Of a DNA stretch of 64,000 bases, positions 34,017-42,139 are shown one piece after another. Position 1 is the first letter of the stretch. Each line of letters opens with the position of its first letter. The stretch is taken from the NCBI RefSeq assembly GCF_900177425.1, contig NZ_LT840184.1, positions 4,194,263 to 4,258,262 of the forward strand, written 5' to 3'. Both the position numbers and the translations under genes were made by a program. The DNA comes from Paenibacillus uliginis N3/975. Lineage in GTDB: Bacteria > Bacillota > Bacilli > Paenibacillales > Paenibacillaceae. A model generated the notes under the pieces. The model searched no databases. It had not been told where the DNA came from and was given only the letters and a program-made list of their open reading frames with translations.

Positions 34017-35909
34017 CTACGTAAAAACCTTGCCAAAAGTGAATGGAATAACAACCAAATCTCTATTAGAACCATATAAGTTCTTGAAGTTTATAGTCCC
34101 ATTGGCACCGCACCATATGTTCAGCTTTCCGGTTACGTTTGGTTCGACGTTGCCACCGTTTTCTACGTTGCTACCTAATATCATAGTGACAAGATTGGAT
34201 CCAGTACTAACAACTATGCCCCACTCTAATCCAGTGTTAGTATCAAGGGCAAACATGTATATCCCCCTCTTGTTGGCATTTATTTCTCCTGGGAGAGCGT
34301 AAGAATAGGTAGACCCATTAGCCACGTTTGTAGTCAATCCGGAGTATCCAAACTTAGAGAAAAATTGCCCGGCGCTAGAAAAGCCAAAAGGCGCGTCCGC
34401 AAAAGGTATTAGGTCTACTGCTGAGTTGCTTGTGTACCCCACCATCAAGTTTCTGTTCGCTCTGGATGTATCATCAAACAGCTGCCAATCCCTGTTATTG
34501 GACCCTGCTGATAAGTACAATCTTTCATCGTTGGACGACTTGTTGCCGAACGTAGTTAACATACAATTATCAAGCCGAATTCCTCTCTTTGTTGTACACT
34601 GAGAGTCATCTATGAAATTCTTCCTACCTCCAGTTTTATCTCCACATGTCGCAGAAATCACGTTCCTGAACGTGACAGCATTACATACACCAGAAGCTTT
34701 TACTAGAAGAGGTGCTGTACTAACGTCATTTTGTCTACTTATACCGCAGGTATCAAAAGATATTCCCGCAACATTATTCAACTTTATCAAGGATACAGCA
34801 CTACTTACGGTATCTGAGCCATCTGATCTACCGTTTTGCGTCATTTGGCATCGGTAGAATGCAAACGAATTAACCGTATCCAGATCAAGTATAGTGGTGG
34901 TGTATGATCTTGTCTCAAAATGACAGCCGTCAAAGTTAAAACCGTGATGATACCCATCTGTTCTTACACTATCCCCTCTAGCCTTAATCCAAGTGCAGTT
35001 GTTTGCACTTACTTCAAAATGACATCTTCTAAGATTGACATTATTGTGATTGTCGATGGTTGGTTTAGTCAGGTTTATGGCGACACCACTATCCCCCGAT
35101 ATGGCAAAGAAACAGTCATAGAATGAAGAATCAAATATGCGCTCGACCTCTAGGTTAACGTTTCCTCTGAAGAACACATTTACAAACCTAGACTGTCTCA
35201 ATTCGTACAGATTTACCGGATCATTCTTGCCTAGCTTCATGACTGTCGCCCCACCTTTAACAGCCCATAAACCTACATCTTTAAAACATACAGATGTGTT
35301 CCACATATCCAAAAGCGTACCGTTCTGCTTGTCTAGTTCTATAGACGAACTTATCCCTGAACCCTTTATGAGTAGCTGGGTCGCTCGCCCTGTCATGCTA
35401 GTTATTGCATTAGCAGACTTGGTGATATAGATCGTATCTGTTACTCTGTACCGTTTTGGCTGGAGTATGACCGGAATAGTAAGTGCATAGCCGCCATCCA
35501 GAGTAATTTTTTTTGAGTTTACAGCTAAGTTAATAGCCGTTTTAATGGGAATTAGATCGTCTGCAACTCCATCACCCTTAGCACCGAACCATTCAGGATA
35601 TATTTCATCTATCTTACAATTTCCAGTGATGGAGCCCCCAATCGATAGATCAAAAATGTGATCGTCAGGATTAGCATCCCATGTACCGTTAATTTCCATT
35701 CCTATTCCTGCTGCGGGCTTTAGTCTTGCATTTCTATCAAATATAAGCTTTTTATTCGATAGAATTGTAATATTTTGACCGATGAGATATACACCCTTTG
35801 GGATATATATTGTATCTGAAGAATTGTCTGATATTGCAGCATTCAATGCTGAACGACTATCAGTAACCCCATTGGGATCAGCTCCATAATCTAATATATT
35901 ATTTGTCAT
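34017..35909 (-). CDS. beta-helix tail-spike-like protein (pectate-lyase superfamily)
   Basis: 630 aa. Two N-terminal repeats of the pectate-lyase/GH28-like opening (LDYGADPNGVTDSRSALNAAI and EWFGAKGDGVADDLIPIKTAI), then many short beta-helix rungs. The last about 100 residues are a separate beta-rich cap. Such proteins act as receptor-binding or polysaccharide-degrading spikes. It is unusual in lying between integrase and terminase rather than with the tail fibre, so it could be a lysogenic-conversion or recently acquired gene. Confidence 0.8.
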   Translation of the reverse strand: MTNNILDYGADPNGVTDSRSALNAAISDNSSDTIYIPKGVYLIGQNITILSNKKLIFDRNARLKPAAGIGMEINGTWDANPDDHIFDLSIGGSITGNCKIDEIYPEWFGAKGDGVADDLIPIKTAINLAVNSKKITLDGGYALTIPVILQPKRYRVTDTIYITKSANAITSMTGRATQLLIKGSGISSSIELDKQNGTLLDMWNTSVCFKDVGLWAVKGGATVMKLGKNDPVNLYELRQSRFVNVFFRGNVNLEVERIFDSSFYDCFFAISGDSGVAINLTKPTIDNHNNVNLRRCHFEVSANNCTWIKARGDSVRTDGYHHGFNFDGCHFETRSYTTTILDLDTVNSFAFYRCQMTQNGRSDGSDTVSSAVSLIKLNNVAGISFDTCGISRQNDVSTAPLLVKASGVCNAVTFRNVISATCGDKTGGRKNFIDDSQCTTKRGIRLDNCMLTTFGNKSSNDERLYLSAGSNNRDWQLFDDTSRANRNLMVGYTSNSAVDLIPFADAPFGFSSAGQFFSKFGYSGLTTNVANGSTYSYALPGEINANKRGIYMFALDTNTGLEWGIVVSTGSNLVTMILGSNVENGGNVEPNVTGKLNIWCGANGTINFKNLYGSNRDLVVIPFTFGKVFT

Positions 35910-35943
35910 TTATCACACATCCTTTTCTTATAAAGTCTATTTG

Positions 35944-36066
35944 TCATCTTCCCAGAAATGCATCTTTTTTTGATTCCCCCAACCCATTTCGTATAATGAC
36001 CCCCACTAAAATCAACTCAAGATAGCAGTAAGTCGGACCGATGTAAATAGATTGGTTTCTTATCAC
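35944..36066 (-). CDS. possible 40-aa hydrophobic peptide
   Basis: A GTG start at 36066 is preceded by GGGGGAGGTGATTC. The centre is hydrophobic (CYLELILVGVIIR). No family known. The excellent ribosome site is the main support. Confidence 0.3.
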   Translation of the reverse strand: MIRNQSIYIGPTYCYLELILVGVIIRNGLGESKKDAFLGR

Positions 36067-36137
36067 TCGAATCACCTCCCCCTCAGAATTTTATGTAAAA
36101 GAAAAAGCCGCTCATTTGAGCGACTGTGTTTAATCAA

Positions 36138-36425
36138 TTATAGTTTGATCCATTCTCTTACTTCTTTTAGCCCTCTATAGGTTTTAGACAGTATACTATT
36201 TTCGTTTAGGTACTTCTCACCTCGTTCGGTAAGTACAGGTCCTATTTTATGGAGATGAGGTCTGTCACCTGCCCATAACAATCCCGTCAGGTATTTTTCC
36301 CTTGAAAGAAAATTCACTGCGTCATCAAACTCATTTTCACTCACATCGAAGTCTTCTTCTGTAAGAGGAGTGTTCCCTTCATTAACTTCTTTCAGAATAG
36401 CATAGCGTAATCTTTCCTTATTCAA
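36138..36425 (-). CDS. YjcQ-family protein
   Basis: 95 aa from TTG 36425, just after GAGGGAGGTGG. LNKERLRYAILKEVNEGNTP then FDDAVNFLSREKYLTGLL matches YjcQ, a winged-helix-like phage family. Role unknown. Monocistronic-looking, near a C-terminal HKIGPVLTERGEKYL. Confidence 0.8.
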   Translation of the reverse strand: MNKERLRYAILKEVNEGNTPLTEEDFDVSENEFDDAVNFLSREKYLTGLLWAGDRPHLHKIGPVLTERGEKYLNENSILSKTYRGLKEVREWIKL

Positions 36426-36486
36426 GTAAGCCACCTCCCTCGACATCAAATTTCGACATCAGAGGATGGATTCCTTCATTTCCAAA

Positions 36487-37347
36487 TCACAAAACAAACT
36501 CAACGAACGCTGGCGACCGCAGCATGCCTGACTTATACCAGTTCCGCGTCTTAACCTTCACCCGGATCCGCGGCTCAAGGTGGACGAAATTCTTATCCTC
36601 ACCTGATACAAGTTGCTGGCTCACTCCATAAAAAGCTTTCTTGGCTTTTGGCGGCACTCCCAACTCAATAACACCAGCTGGGCGTAATCGGCCTGAGTCT
36701 GTTGGAACTGCAGCAAGCCAACCAAACTCCTCTTTGCGATAACCGGTAATAAAGACATCAGCATAAGTCCAATTGATCACCTTCTGCCATGCTGGTGATC
36801 GGCGGCTTTCGTAAGTACTGTTCTGTAACTTACCGACCATACCCTCAAGCTTCTGGGCTACCATTTGCTCAAACAATGCCTCTCCAGCTGCCTCCACAAA
36901 CGGGATAACGCCAAAATGTTGGTTCGGCATCTCAATATTGCTCAGAATCTCCTTGCGCTGCATCAGAGGCAGCTTTCGAAGGTCTTGACCTTTGTATCGA
37001 AGGATATCGAACACAACATAGGTAACAGGCGATATGCCCATTAGCTGCTGTATACGTGGCTCCTTTTTGGCTTGAAAACGGCTCATGACAGTTTCGAAGT
37101 CTACACGGCCAGTCGAAGCATCGGTGCAGGCAACTTCTCCATCCAAGAGAATGTCATTATCAAACGGTGTCAGCAGTTCCGGGTACTGATTGGTGCACTC
37201 TGTCTCGTGCCTGGTGTAAAGTCGGACTCGTCCGTTCTGCTGAGAAAACAAAAGGCGGTGTCCGTCGATCTTTGGTTCAAATATATAATCCTGATGGCTA
37301 AAAGGACCATCAGCTGCTGTTTCTAATAACATAGGATTAATGAACAT
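36487..37347 (-). CDS. ATP-dependent DNA ligase
   Basis: 286 aa. Nucleotidyltransferase motif I EPKIDGHR with Lys26 as AMP acceptor; motif III-like VTYVVFDIL, motif IV EGMVGKL and V VFITGY...; an OB-fold covers about residues 195-286. Length and layout fit the LigB/LigD-type phage ligases (for example SPbeta). It seals nicks during phage replication or repair. It lies in the integrase-side accessory block, not in the early operon. Confidence 0.9.
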   Translation of the reverse strand: MFINPMLLETAADGPFSHQDYIFEPKIDGHRLLFSQQNGRVRLYTRHETECTNQYPELLTPFDNDILLDGEVACTDASTGRVDFETVMSRFQAKKEPRIQQLMGISPVTYVVFDILRYKGQDLRKLPLMQRKEILSNIEMPNQHFGVIPFVEAAGEALFEQMVAQKLEGMVGKLQNSTYESRRSPAWQKVINWTYADVFITGYRKEEFGWLAAVPTDSGRLRPAGVIELGVPPKAKKAFYGVSQQLVSGEDKNFVHLEPRIRVKVKTRNWYKSGMLRSPAFVEFVL

Positions 37348-37586
37348 AAAAACACCTCTCTTTGATTATACCGTTTGGTAAGTTCATTGAGAGGCGGTAA
37401 GTGTTGTAAATAATAAGAGCAGGCATCCAGGACACCGAGACCGTGCCGTATAGTTATCTCGGCATCCCTTTGCCTTATCACTCGCCGCATAGCGTTCGAC
37501 AAGCGTTCAGATTTCGAGAAGGAAGCTTTACACCACTCCCAATAAAAAAGGCCGGCAGCTGCCAGCCCGATCAACAGGGCATTCAT
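37323..37586 (-). CDS. small protein with N-terminal membrane anchor, 87 aa
   Basis: ATG 37586; residues 3-20 are hydrophobic (ALLIGLAAAGLFYWEW), the rest basic and soluble. Its 3' end overlaps the ligase start by 25 nt. Ribosome site weak. Function unknown. Confidence 0.4.
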   Translation of the reverse strand: MNALLIGLAAAGLFYWEWCKASFSKSERLSNAMRRVIRQRDAEITIRHGLGVLDACSYYLQHLPPLNELTKRYNQREVFLCSLILCY

Positions 37587-37710
37587 GCCCCTGTGGTGTC
37601 CTCTTCTCGATTTCCTATGTTATAACTATAACCTATAAAAAACCTAATCGTTTATAGTTTTTTCGAATAATTTTAATAATATTTTCGAATTATTTTAGTA
37701 CGCCCCATAA

Positions 37711-37959
37711 TTAAGTCAGTCTACTTTTAAATACTGACAGAGCTGCCTCATTGGAGTACCCGGCTAGACTAGTACAATAGATCCGCGGACCGTCGTCTAA
37801 CCATTCCTCCGAAATCCCCGCCTCATACTTCTCGTAGTCGGTCCATATCTCATGGTGCCATGTGTTGTATGTCTCGCCACCGAGCTCAACCTGACCTTCG
37901 ACGCAAACGAGTAGAAGATTGCCTTCTTTACAAATAATCGTTTTCGTTTCCGAACACAA
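37711..37959 (-). CDS. small phage protein, 82 aa
   Basis: A TTG start at 37959 follows GAGAGGTGATTATC. Beta-rich N-terminus (TIICKEGNLLLVCVEGQVEL), then WHHEIWTDYEKYEAG. No family recognised. Confidence 0.5.
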   Translation of the reverse strand: MCSETKTIICKEGNLLLVCVEGQVELGGETYNTWHHEIWTDYEKYEAGISEEWLDDGPRIYCTSLAGYSNEAALSVFKSRLT

Positions 37960-37979
37960 GATAATCACCTCTCGAGATT

Positions 37980-38075
37980 TTATTTTTTCAAAGATTTCGT
38001 GGCTACAAACAACGCCATTATACTGATCACCAGAGCTGCAAGCCCAATCACTAAAGTCACTGTTTCCACGTTCAT
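37980..38075 (-). CDS. micro-membrane protein, 31 aa
   Basis: ATG 38075 after AAGGAGGA. One transmembrane helix (VTLVIGLAALVISIMALFVA) and a basic end KSLKK. It resembles the toxin-like proteins at 7,237 and 7,461 in size and in the I-S-I/VAL pattern. Confidence 0.5.
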   Translation of the reverse strand: MNVETVTLVIGLAALVISIMALFVATKSLKK

Positions 38076-38109
38076 TCCTCCTTAGAGGGGCCGAAGCCCC
38101 TGCGTTAAT

Positions 38110-38310
38110 TTAGTCTGTGCACAATTTCAGACTCTCTTCGCTTACTGGGTACCAAGGGGTGTCCGATGGCTCAATGTAGTATCTGTGATCCGAATAATGC
38201 TCTCCAGACCATAATTCATACCCTATTATCTTCTTCACACCTATATAGACACCGTTTGGGTTGGTGTATTTAACATGATCCCCTAATTCAAACTGTTTTT
38301 CTTTTTGCAT
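38110..38310 (-). CDS. small beta-rich protein, 66 aa
   Basis: ATG 38310 behind GGGGAGGATAA. FELGDHVKYTNPNGVYIGVK with YYIEPSDTPWYPVSEESL looks like a small SH3-like barrel. Phage protein of unknown role. Confidence 0.6.
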   Translation of the reverse strand: MQKEKQFELGDHVKYTNPNGVYIGVKKIIGYELWSGEHYSDHRYYIEPSDTPWYPVSEESLKLCTD

Positions 38311-38412
38311 TTTTTATCCTCCCCGCGTAAGGCCGCCGCCATATTGTATAGGTAAAACCATTTATGATAAGATTGGGAGGAGGGAGCCACTAACTCCCTC
38401 CGGTGGAACCTA

Positions 38413-38538
38413 CTAACGTCTGCGCCGCACGCGTCGTTTTTTGGTTCCTTTTTTGTTGCCCTTTGCCGCCATCTGGTACAGCATCACAGCCGTTACCAGT
38501 TGGATTATAGCGGTCAGGATCCCAACCCAATCTTTCAT
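38413..38538 (-). CDS. micro-membrane protein with Arg/Lys tail, 41 aa
   Basis: ATG 38538 after AAAGGGTGAGGAA. Residues 3-24 are hydrophobic (WVGILTAIIQLVTAVMLYQM) and the last 15 are almost all Lys/Arg. Reverse charge layout of the protein at 7,237. Function unknown. Confidence 0.5.
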   Translation of the reverse strand: MKDWVGILTAIIQLVTAVMLYQMAAKGNKKGTKKRRVRRRR

Positions 38539-38564
38539 TTCCTCACCCTTTCCAGAAGCTCATG

Positions 38565-38655
38565 TTTCACTTCCTGTATATAATATATCATTTAATATAC
38601 ATTATGTCAAACGTAATATTTGACTTCCTGTATTATTTTTATTATATTTTATATA
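38565..38655. promoter_or_regulatory. promoter/operator region ahead of HTH-integrase operon
   Basis: An inverted repeat GTCAAA-CGTAATA-TTTGAC lies at 38606-38624. ACTTCCTGTAT occurs twice as a direct repeat (about 38570 and 38623). TTGACT with downstream TATTAT/TATAAT-like hexamers gives a rightward promoter. Probably bound by the HTH protein at 38,680. Confidence 0.55.
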
Positions 38656-38679
38656 TAATTTATCGAAAGGGGTATTTAT

Positions 38680-38889
38680 ATGCCGTTCAATTACAAGCCG
38701 CTTTTTAAATTACTAATTGATAATGATATGAAGAAAACAGACTTGCGTGAGGCGATTGGCATCGGACCGTCTACCCTTGCGAAATTTGAAAAAGGGGATA
38801 ACGTGTCTCTCGATGTAATTGATAAGCTCTGCACTTATTTTAAGGTCCAACCAAATGATATCTTGGAACATAAGGCTGGTGATGAATAA
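38680..38889 (+). CDS. XRE-family HTH protein upstream of integrase
   Basis: 69 aa behind GAAAGGGG. HTH about residues 18-45 (TDLREAIGIGPSTLAKFEKGD), YozG-like C-terminus (VQPNDILEHK). Its TAA overlaps the integrase ATG by 1 nt, so it is cotranscribed and likely controls integration or is the excision switch. Confidence 0.8.
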   Translation: MPFNYKPLFKLLIDNDMKKTDLREAIGIGPSTLAKFEKGDNVSLDVIDKLCTYFKVQPNDILEHKAGDE

Positions 38890-40079
38890 TGCCTTGGTAT
38901 GAGGATGAAAAGACAAAGACGTATTACTTTAAGGTAAATTACAAAGAAGGTGGGAAGTATAAGCAGATCCTACGGAGGGGCTTTAGGACAAAGAAAGAAG
39001 TAAAGGCAGCTATGGCCGAAGTTGAGGACCAGGTTAACAAGGGCACCTTTATAAACCCTTCTAAAACACCGTACAAAGTTTTTATAGAAGATTGGCTTGA
39101 TGATAAAAATTCCAGCGTGAAGCCACAAACATTGGTGAATTACGAAAAACTATTCCAGAACCACATCCTGCCTATGAGGGAAAATTCAAGGGGAAAAACG
39201 GTTGGTCTAGGAGATATCGAAGTTGGTTGGATCACCATGAGAGATATTCAAGACCTCTACAATCACCTCTTTGAAAGCAAGTCTTTGTCTGATGAGAATA
39301 TTCAAAAGTGTCATACCCTCATTAAAGCATCATTAAAACAAGCTAAGAAGGAAAAGATGATAGCCGATAACCCTGCTGAAGACGTTGATCGTCCTACAGC
39401 TCGAAAAAAAGAAATGCAGGTATGGACCATTGAAGAAGCACATCAATTCCTCAAGGTCGCAGCAGCAGATCCGCTCTATATTGTGTTCTTACTCGCATTG
39501 ACCACAGGTATGCGCCAAGGAGAAATACTCGGGCTGCGTTGGAAAGACTTTGACAAGAATACCCGAATAATTAGCATTACTCAGATTTTAGACCATAAAG
39601 GTAAGAACTTTGAGGTAGGTGCTAAAACTATATCAGGTGTTAGGCCGATCAGGTTAGACAAAGACACTGCGGATACTCTCATCCGACACCGTACAAAATC
39701 AAGAGAAAAACAAATGGAATTTGCAGATGTATTCGAGGACCGTGATCTTGTTGTCTGCACACGTACTGGGGGTCCAGTATCTCCGCGTAACGTGAACCGT
39801 TCCTTTGATCGAATTGTCGCAAAGATAAATCGGGAATTACAAGATAAGCGTGATAAGGGTATTCAAGTTGGCCGTGATCTGAAAAAGATTCGATTCCATG
39901 ACTTAAGACATACCCATGTAACATTCCTCATTAAAAATAGAGAAACTCCTCAAGCAATTGCGGAGCGACTTGGCTGGTCTGATACTCGAATGATCGATAA
40001 TTACGCTCACATAAGACCCGACATTCAAGAAGACGTTGCAGAAGCCTTCGGACAAGCGTTCTACAGCAACGGAAGCTAA
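38889..40079 (+). CDS. tyrosine-recombinase phage integrase
   Basis: 396 aa. N-terminal arm-binding domain (TYYFKVNYKEGGKYKQILRR), core-binding SAM-like domain about residues 60-165, and catalytic domain with TTGMRQGEILGLRW (Arg), HDLRHTHVTF (His-x-x-Arg) and LGWSDTRMIDNYAH (nucleophile Tyr). It ends about 150 nt from the putative attachment site, as in most temperate phages. Integrates and excises the prophage. Confidence 0.95.
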   Translation: MPWYEDEKTKTYYFKVNYKEGGKYKQILRRGFRTKKEVKAAMAEVEDQVNKGTFINPSKTPYKVFIEDWLDDKNSSVKPQTLVNYEKLFQNHILPMRENSRGKTVGLGDIEVGWITMRDIQDLYNHLFESKSLSDENIQKCHTLIKASLKQAKKEKMIADNPAEDVDRPTARKKEMQVWTIEEAHQFLKVAAADPLYIVFLLALTTGMRQGEILGLRWKDFDKNTRIISITQILDHKGKNFEVGAKTISGVRPIRLDKDTADTLIRHRTKSREKQMEFADVFEDRDLVVCTRTGGPVSPRNVNRSFDRIVAKINRELQDKRDKGIQVGRDLKKIRFHDLRHTHVTFLIKNRETPQAIAERLGWSDTRMIDNYAHIRPDIQEDVAEAFGQAFYSNGS

Positions 40080-40235
40080 TTCATCACCGTTGCAATTGAT
40101 ACGAATTTTGATACGAAAACACCTATTAAAGGGTACGAAAGCCTACTGAACGGAATATCGTATATCTCCCTCAAACCCTTGATATGACTGTATTTTACTG
40201 ATTGTTACTGAACGTTTATCTATCTTGACAGGGTA

Positions 40236-40269
40236 GGGGTCAGTGGTTCGAGCCCACTACAGATCATAG
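40236..40269 (+). other. putative attR: tRNA 3'-end-like attachment core
   Basis: GGGGTCAGTGG-TTCGAGC-CCACT forms a 5-bp T-arm with a TTCGAGC loop and is followed by an acceptor-like ACAGATC; no 5' tRNA half precedes it. That is what an integrase leaves at the far side of a tRNA insertion. The intact tRNA and attL should lie left of the window. The exact tRNA could not be named. Confidence 0.5.
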
Positions 40270-40271
40270 CC

Positions 40272-40308
40272 AAAAACCCTTACGCCGTAAGGGTTTTTCT
40301 TTTTTTTA
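40272..40308 (+). terminator. Rho-independent terminator after the att site
   Basis: A perfect AAAAACCCTTAC/GTAAGGGTTTTT stem followed by T8; probably the original terminator of the disrupted tRNA transcript. Confidence 0.85.
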
Positions 40309-40469
40309 AGTTAAGATTTCTCTCCTCATAAAAGGAATTGTCGACAAAATGGGGACAAAGCTCAGCTGGACAACTCTTTTAGAGCTATTTCATGGACTCA
40401 TTTCTATAGAAGCGATTTGTTAACAAAAAAAATAAAAATGACCGCTCAGCATTTGATCGGTCATTGCCT

Positions 40470-40745
40470 TTAATTATACAGTGTTGCCATTCTTTGATCA
40501 AGCAATGTGATTGTATCTGCATACCCGTTATCATCAAAAGTAACGGATACAATCGCGGAATCCATATCTAAATAGATGCCAGCTACCTTGTCATCACGAT
40601 ACATATTTTTCACACCTGATGCATATTCAAATCTATTATCATAATCCGTTTTTTCTCCTGGTCCTAACACCTTTTCTGCATCAGAACAAGTCATCCCATA
40701 CTTAACTCTTGCTTTATCATCTCCTACTTTTACGATCGTACCCAA
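40470..40745 (-). CDS. hypothetical protein, possibly N-terminally truncated
   Basis: 91 aa, ending LLDQRMATLYN. GMTCSDAEKVLGPGEKTDYD recalls the SmpA/BLIP-like repeats of secreted lipoproteins, but no signal peptide precedes it and the ribosome site is poor, so it may be the 3' remnant of a longer gene. A hairpin AATGACCG/CGGTCATT follows its stop (40437-40464). Confidence 0.45.
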   Translation of the reverse strand: MGTIVKVGDDKARVKYGMTCSDAEKVLGPGEKTDYDNRFEYASGVKNMYRDDKVAGIYLDMDSAIVSVTFDDNGYADTITLLDQRMATLYN

Positions 40746-40864
40746 TAATCTATGCCACTGCCTTTATCGTTTATAAGCAAATTAGGCTCACTTATTACCT
40801 AAAAGCCCTTACCACCTAATTTAATCAACATAAGATAAGGTGTAGTTAAAAGGAGGTATCATTC

Positions 40865-40987
40865 ATGAGTGGAGTAGTAGGTGGATACGGCGGAGGATGC
40901 GGTGGTGGATTCGGCAGCACAGTAGGAATAGTCCTGGTATTGTTCATCTTGCTGGTTATCATCTTAAGTGCTTGTGCTTTCATTTAA
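40865..40987 (+). CDS. YjcZ-like small sporulation protein, 40 aa
   Basis: ATG 40865 after AAAGGAGG. Gly-rich N-terminus (GGYGGGCGGGFG) and one transmembrane helix (TVGIVLVLFILLVIIL), the YjcZ family layout. In Bacillus such proteins are made in sporulation. Followed by a terminator. Confidence 0.8.
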   Translation: MSGVVGGYGGGCGGGFGSTVGIVLVLFILLVIILSACAFI

Positions 40988-41014
40988 TAAGATCAAATAT
41001 CCACAAAGCTGAAG

Positions 41015-41048
41015 AGAGACCCTGTAGGCATGTGCCTTCAGGGTCTTT
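41015..41048. terminator. terminator between yjcZ-like and amidase genes
   Basis: The stem GAGACCCTG...CAGGGTCTTT serves convergent genes. Confidence 0.8.
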
Positions 41049-41051
41049 GGT

Positions 41052-41783
41052 TTATTTCTGGAGTTCATTTTTACGAAATCTATTCAGCACAATAGCAACC
41101 TCTTCCCGAGTCATGAGTGCTCCCGGTCGTTTGCCGTCAAAGTATCCATTCTCGGTCATTTCCTTCCATGCTGTAGATGCCCAAGGACTTACCACATTGA
41201 TATCTCTTTCCTTCGTCACTGGTTTTGCCTCCTTTTTCTGAAGCCCCAGGTATTTTGCGACCCCGGTTACATGACCCTCAATTAAGGCATCAATTATTTC
41301 CTTACGCTTAAGTTTGGCAGCATCCGAAGCCACATCTATAAATAGATTTTCGGTCAATACGGCTGGCATTTTGCTCTCGCGAACCATGTGCAGGTTCTTT
41401 GCTTTCTGCCCCCGATCGATCACGCCAAATGGTTTTAATGCGACCATGATCTCCTTGTGAAGAACATTCTGTAAAGCTACAGATGCCGGCTGTGGATTGA
41501 TATATCTAAAAGTCTCAAAACCACCGGCTCCACCCCCAGCGTTACAATGGACAGAAACAAGAATATCAGCTTCAGCTTTATCTGCCGCTTTGGTTCGTTC
41601 AGATAGCTCCAGGAAAACATCTGTGGATCTGGTTAGCAGCACCTGCACACCGTCATAATTATCTTCCAGGCGTTTCTTTACACCCAAGGATACATCCAGA
41701 GCAATATCCTTTTCTTTCAACCCATTTCCGACCGCGCCGGAATCCTTACCGCCATGACCTGCATCAATCCATACCTTTTTCAC
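41052..41783 (-). CDS. second N-acetylmuramoyl-L-alanine amidase (prophage remnant)
   Basis: 243 aa from GTG 41783. The first 175 residues are nearly the same as the phage endolysin at 10,234 (IDAGHGGKDSGAVGNGL, SVHCNAGGG, LTENLFIDVAS). The C-terminus differs: an SLH-like WASTAWKEMTENGYFDGKR then TREEVAIVLNRF instead of the copper-amine-oxidase-like stalk. It lies outside the att site, coupled to a broken holin, so it is a leftover lysis cassette. The frame is intact, so activity is possible. Confidence 0.88.
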   Translation of the reverse strand: MKKVWIDAGHGGKDSGAVGNGLKEKDIALDVSLGVKKRLEDNYDGVQVLLTRSTDVFLELSERTKAADKAEADILVSVHCNAGGGAGGFETFRYINPQPASVALQNVLHKEIMVALKPFGVIDRGQKAKNLHMVRESKMPAVLTENLFIDVASDAAKLKRKEIIDALIEGHVTGVAKYLGLQKKEAKPVTKERDINVVSPWASTAWKEMTENGYFDGKRPGALMTREEVAIVLNRFRKNELQK

Positions 41784-42049
41784 GAATCACTCACCGCCTT
41801 TACAGGTTGCTTTACAGGTTGCTTTACAGCTTGTTTACCAAATACAGCAAAGGGCTCCAGCAAGGATGCCTTGTAGAATTGCCTCTACGGTCCAACCTAG
41901 CAAACCAGTTGTTAGTCCTACCGCAAGGACAAGGATATTATATAAGATACTCCAGTCTGGTATTTTCGGTGTTCGCTTAAGCCCAAACCCATTACCCAAC
42001 ATGCAACAACAACGATAAACAATCTTGGATCAGTAAGTTCAATAATCAT
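41780..42049 (-). pseudogene. frameshifted holin, homologue of the gene at 10,959
   Basis: Reading from ATG 42049 gives IELTDPRLFIVVVACWVMG, then one shift is needed to continue as GLKRTPKIPDWSILYN... LLGWTVEAILQGILAGA, and a second for FAVFGKQAVKQP. These match the intact holin at 10,959-11,225. The 3' end has a 12-bp tandem repeat (three copies of about TTTACAGGTTGC) encoding KQPVKQPV. The gene cannot make a full holin. Confidence 0.85.
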
Positions 42050-42139
42050 GATAAAAGCAGCTACTCCCAAAATATAAAACTCCATCCAAAATCTTCCGTA
42101 ATAAGTGTTATACTTGATTAAAAAAGGAGATGTATCATT

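Noticed and set aside
33887..34075. Short minus-strand frame at the end of the spike gene
   Set aside because: Mostly overlaps the spike 3' end in another frame; the only internal ATG with a ribosome-like site gives 22 codons.
40236..40269. Complete tRNA gene
   Set aside because: Only the T-arm and 3' acceptor-like strand are present; D and anticodon arms are absent upstream.
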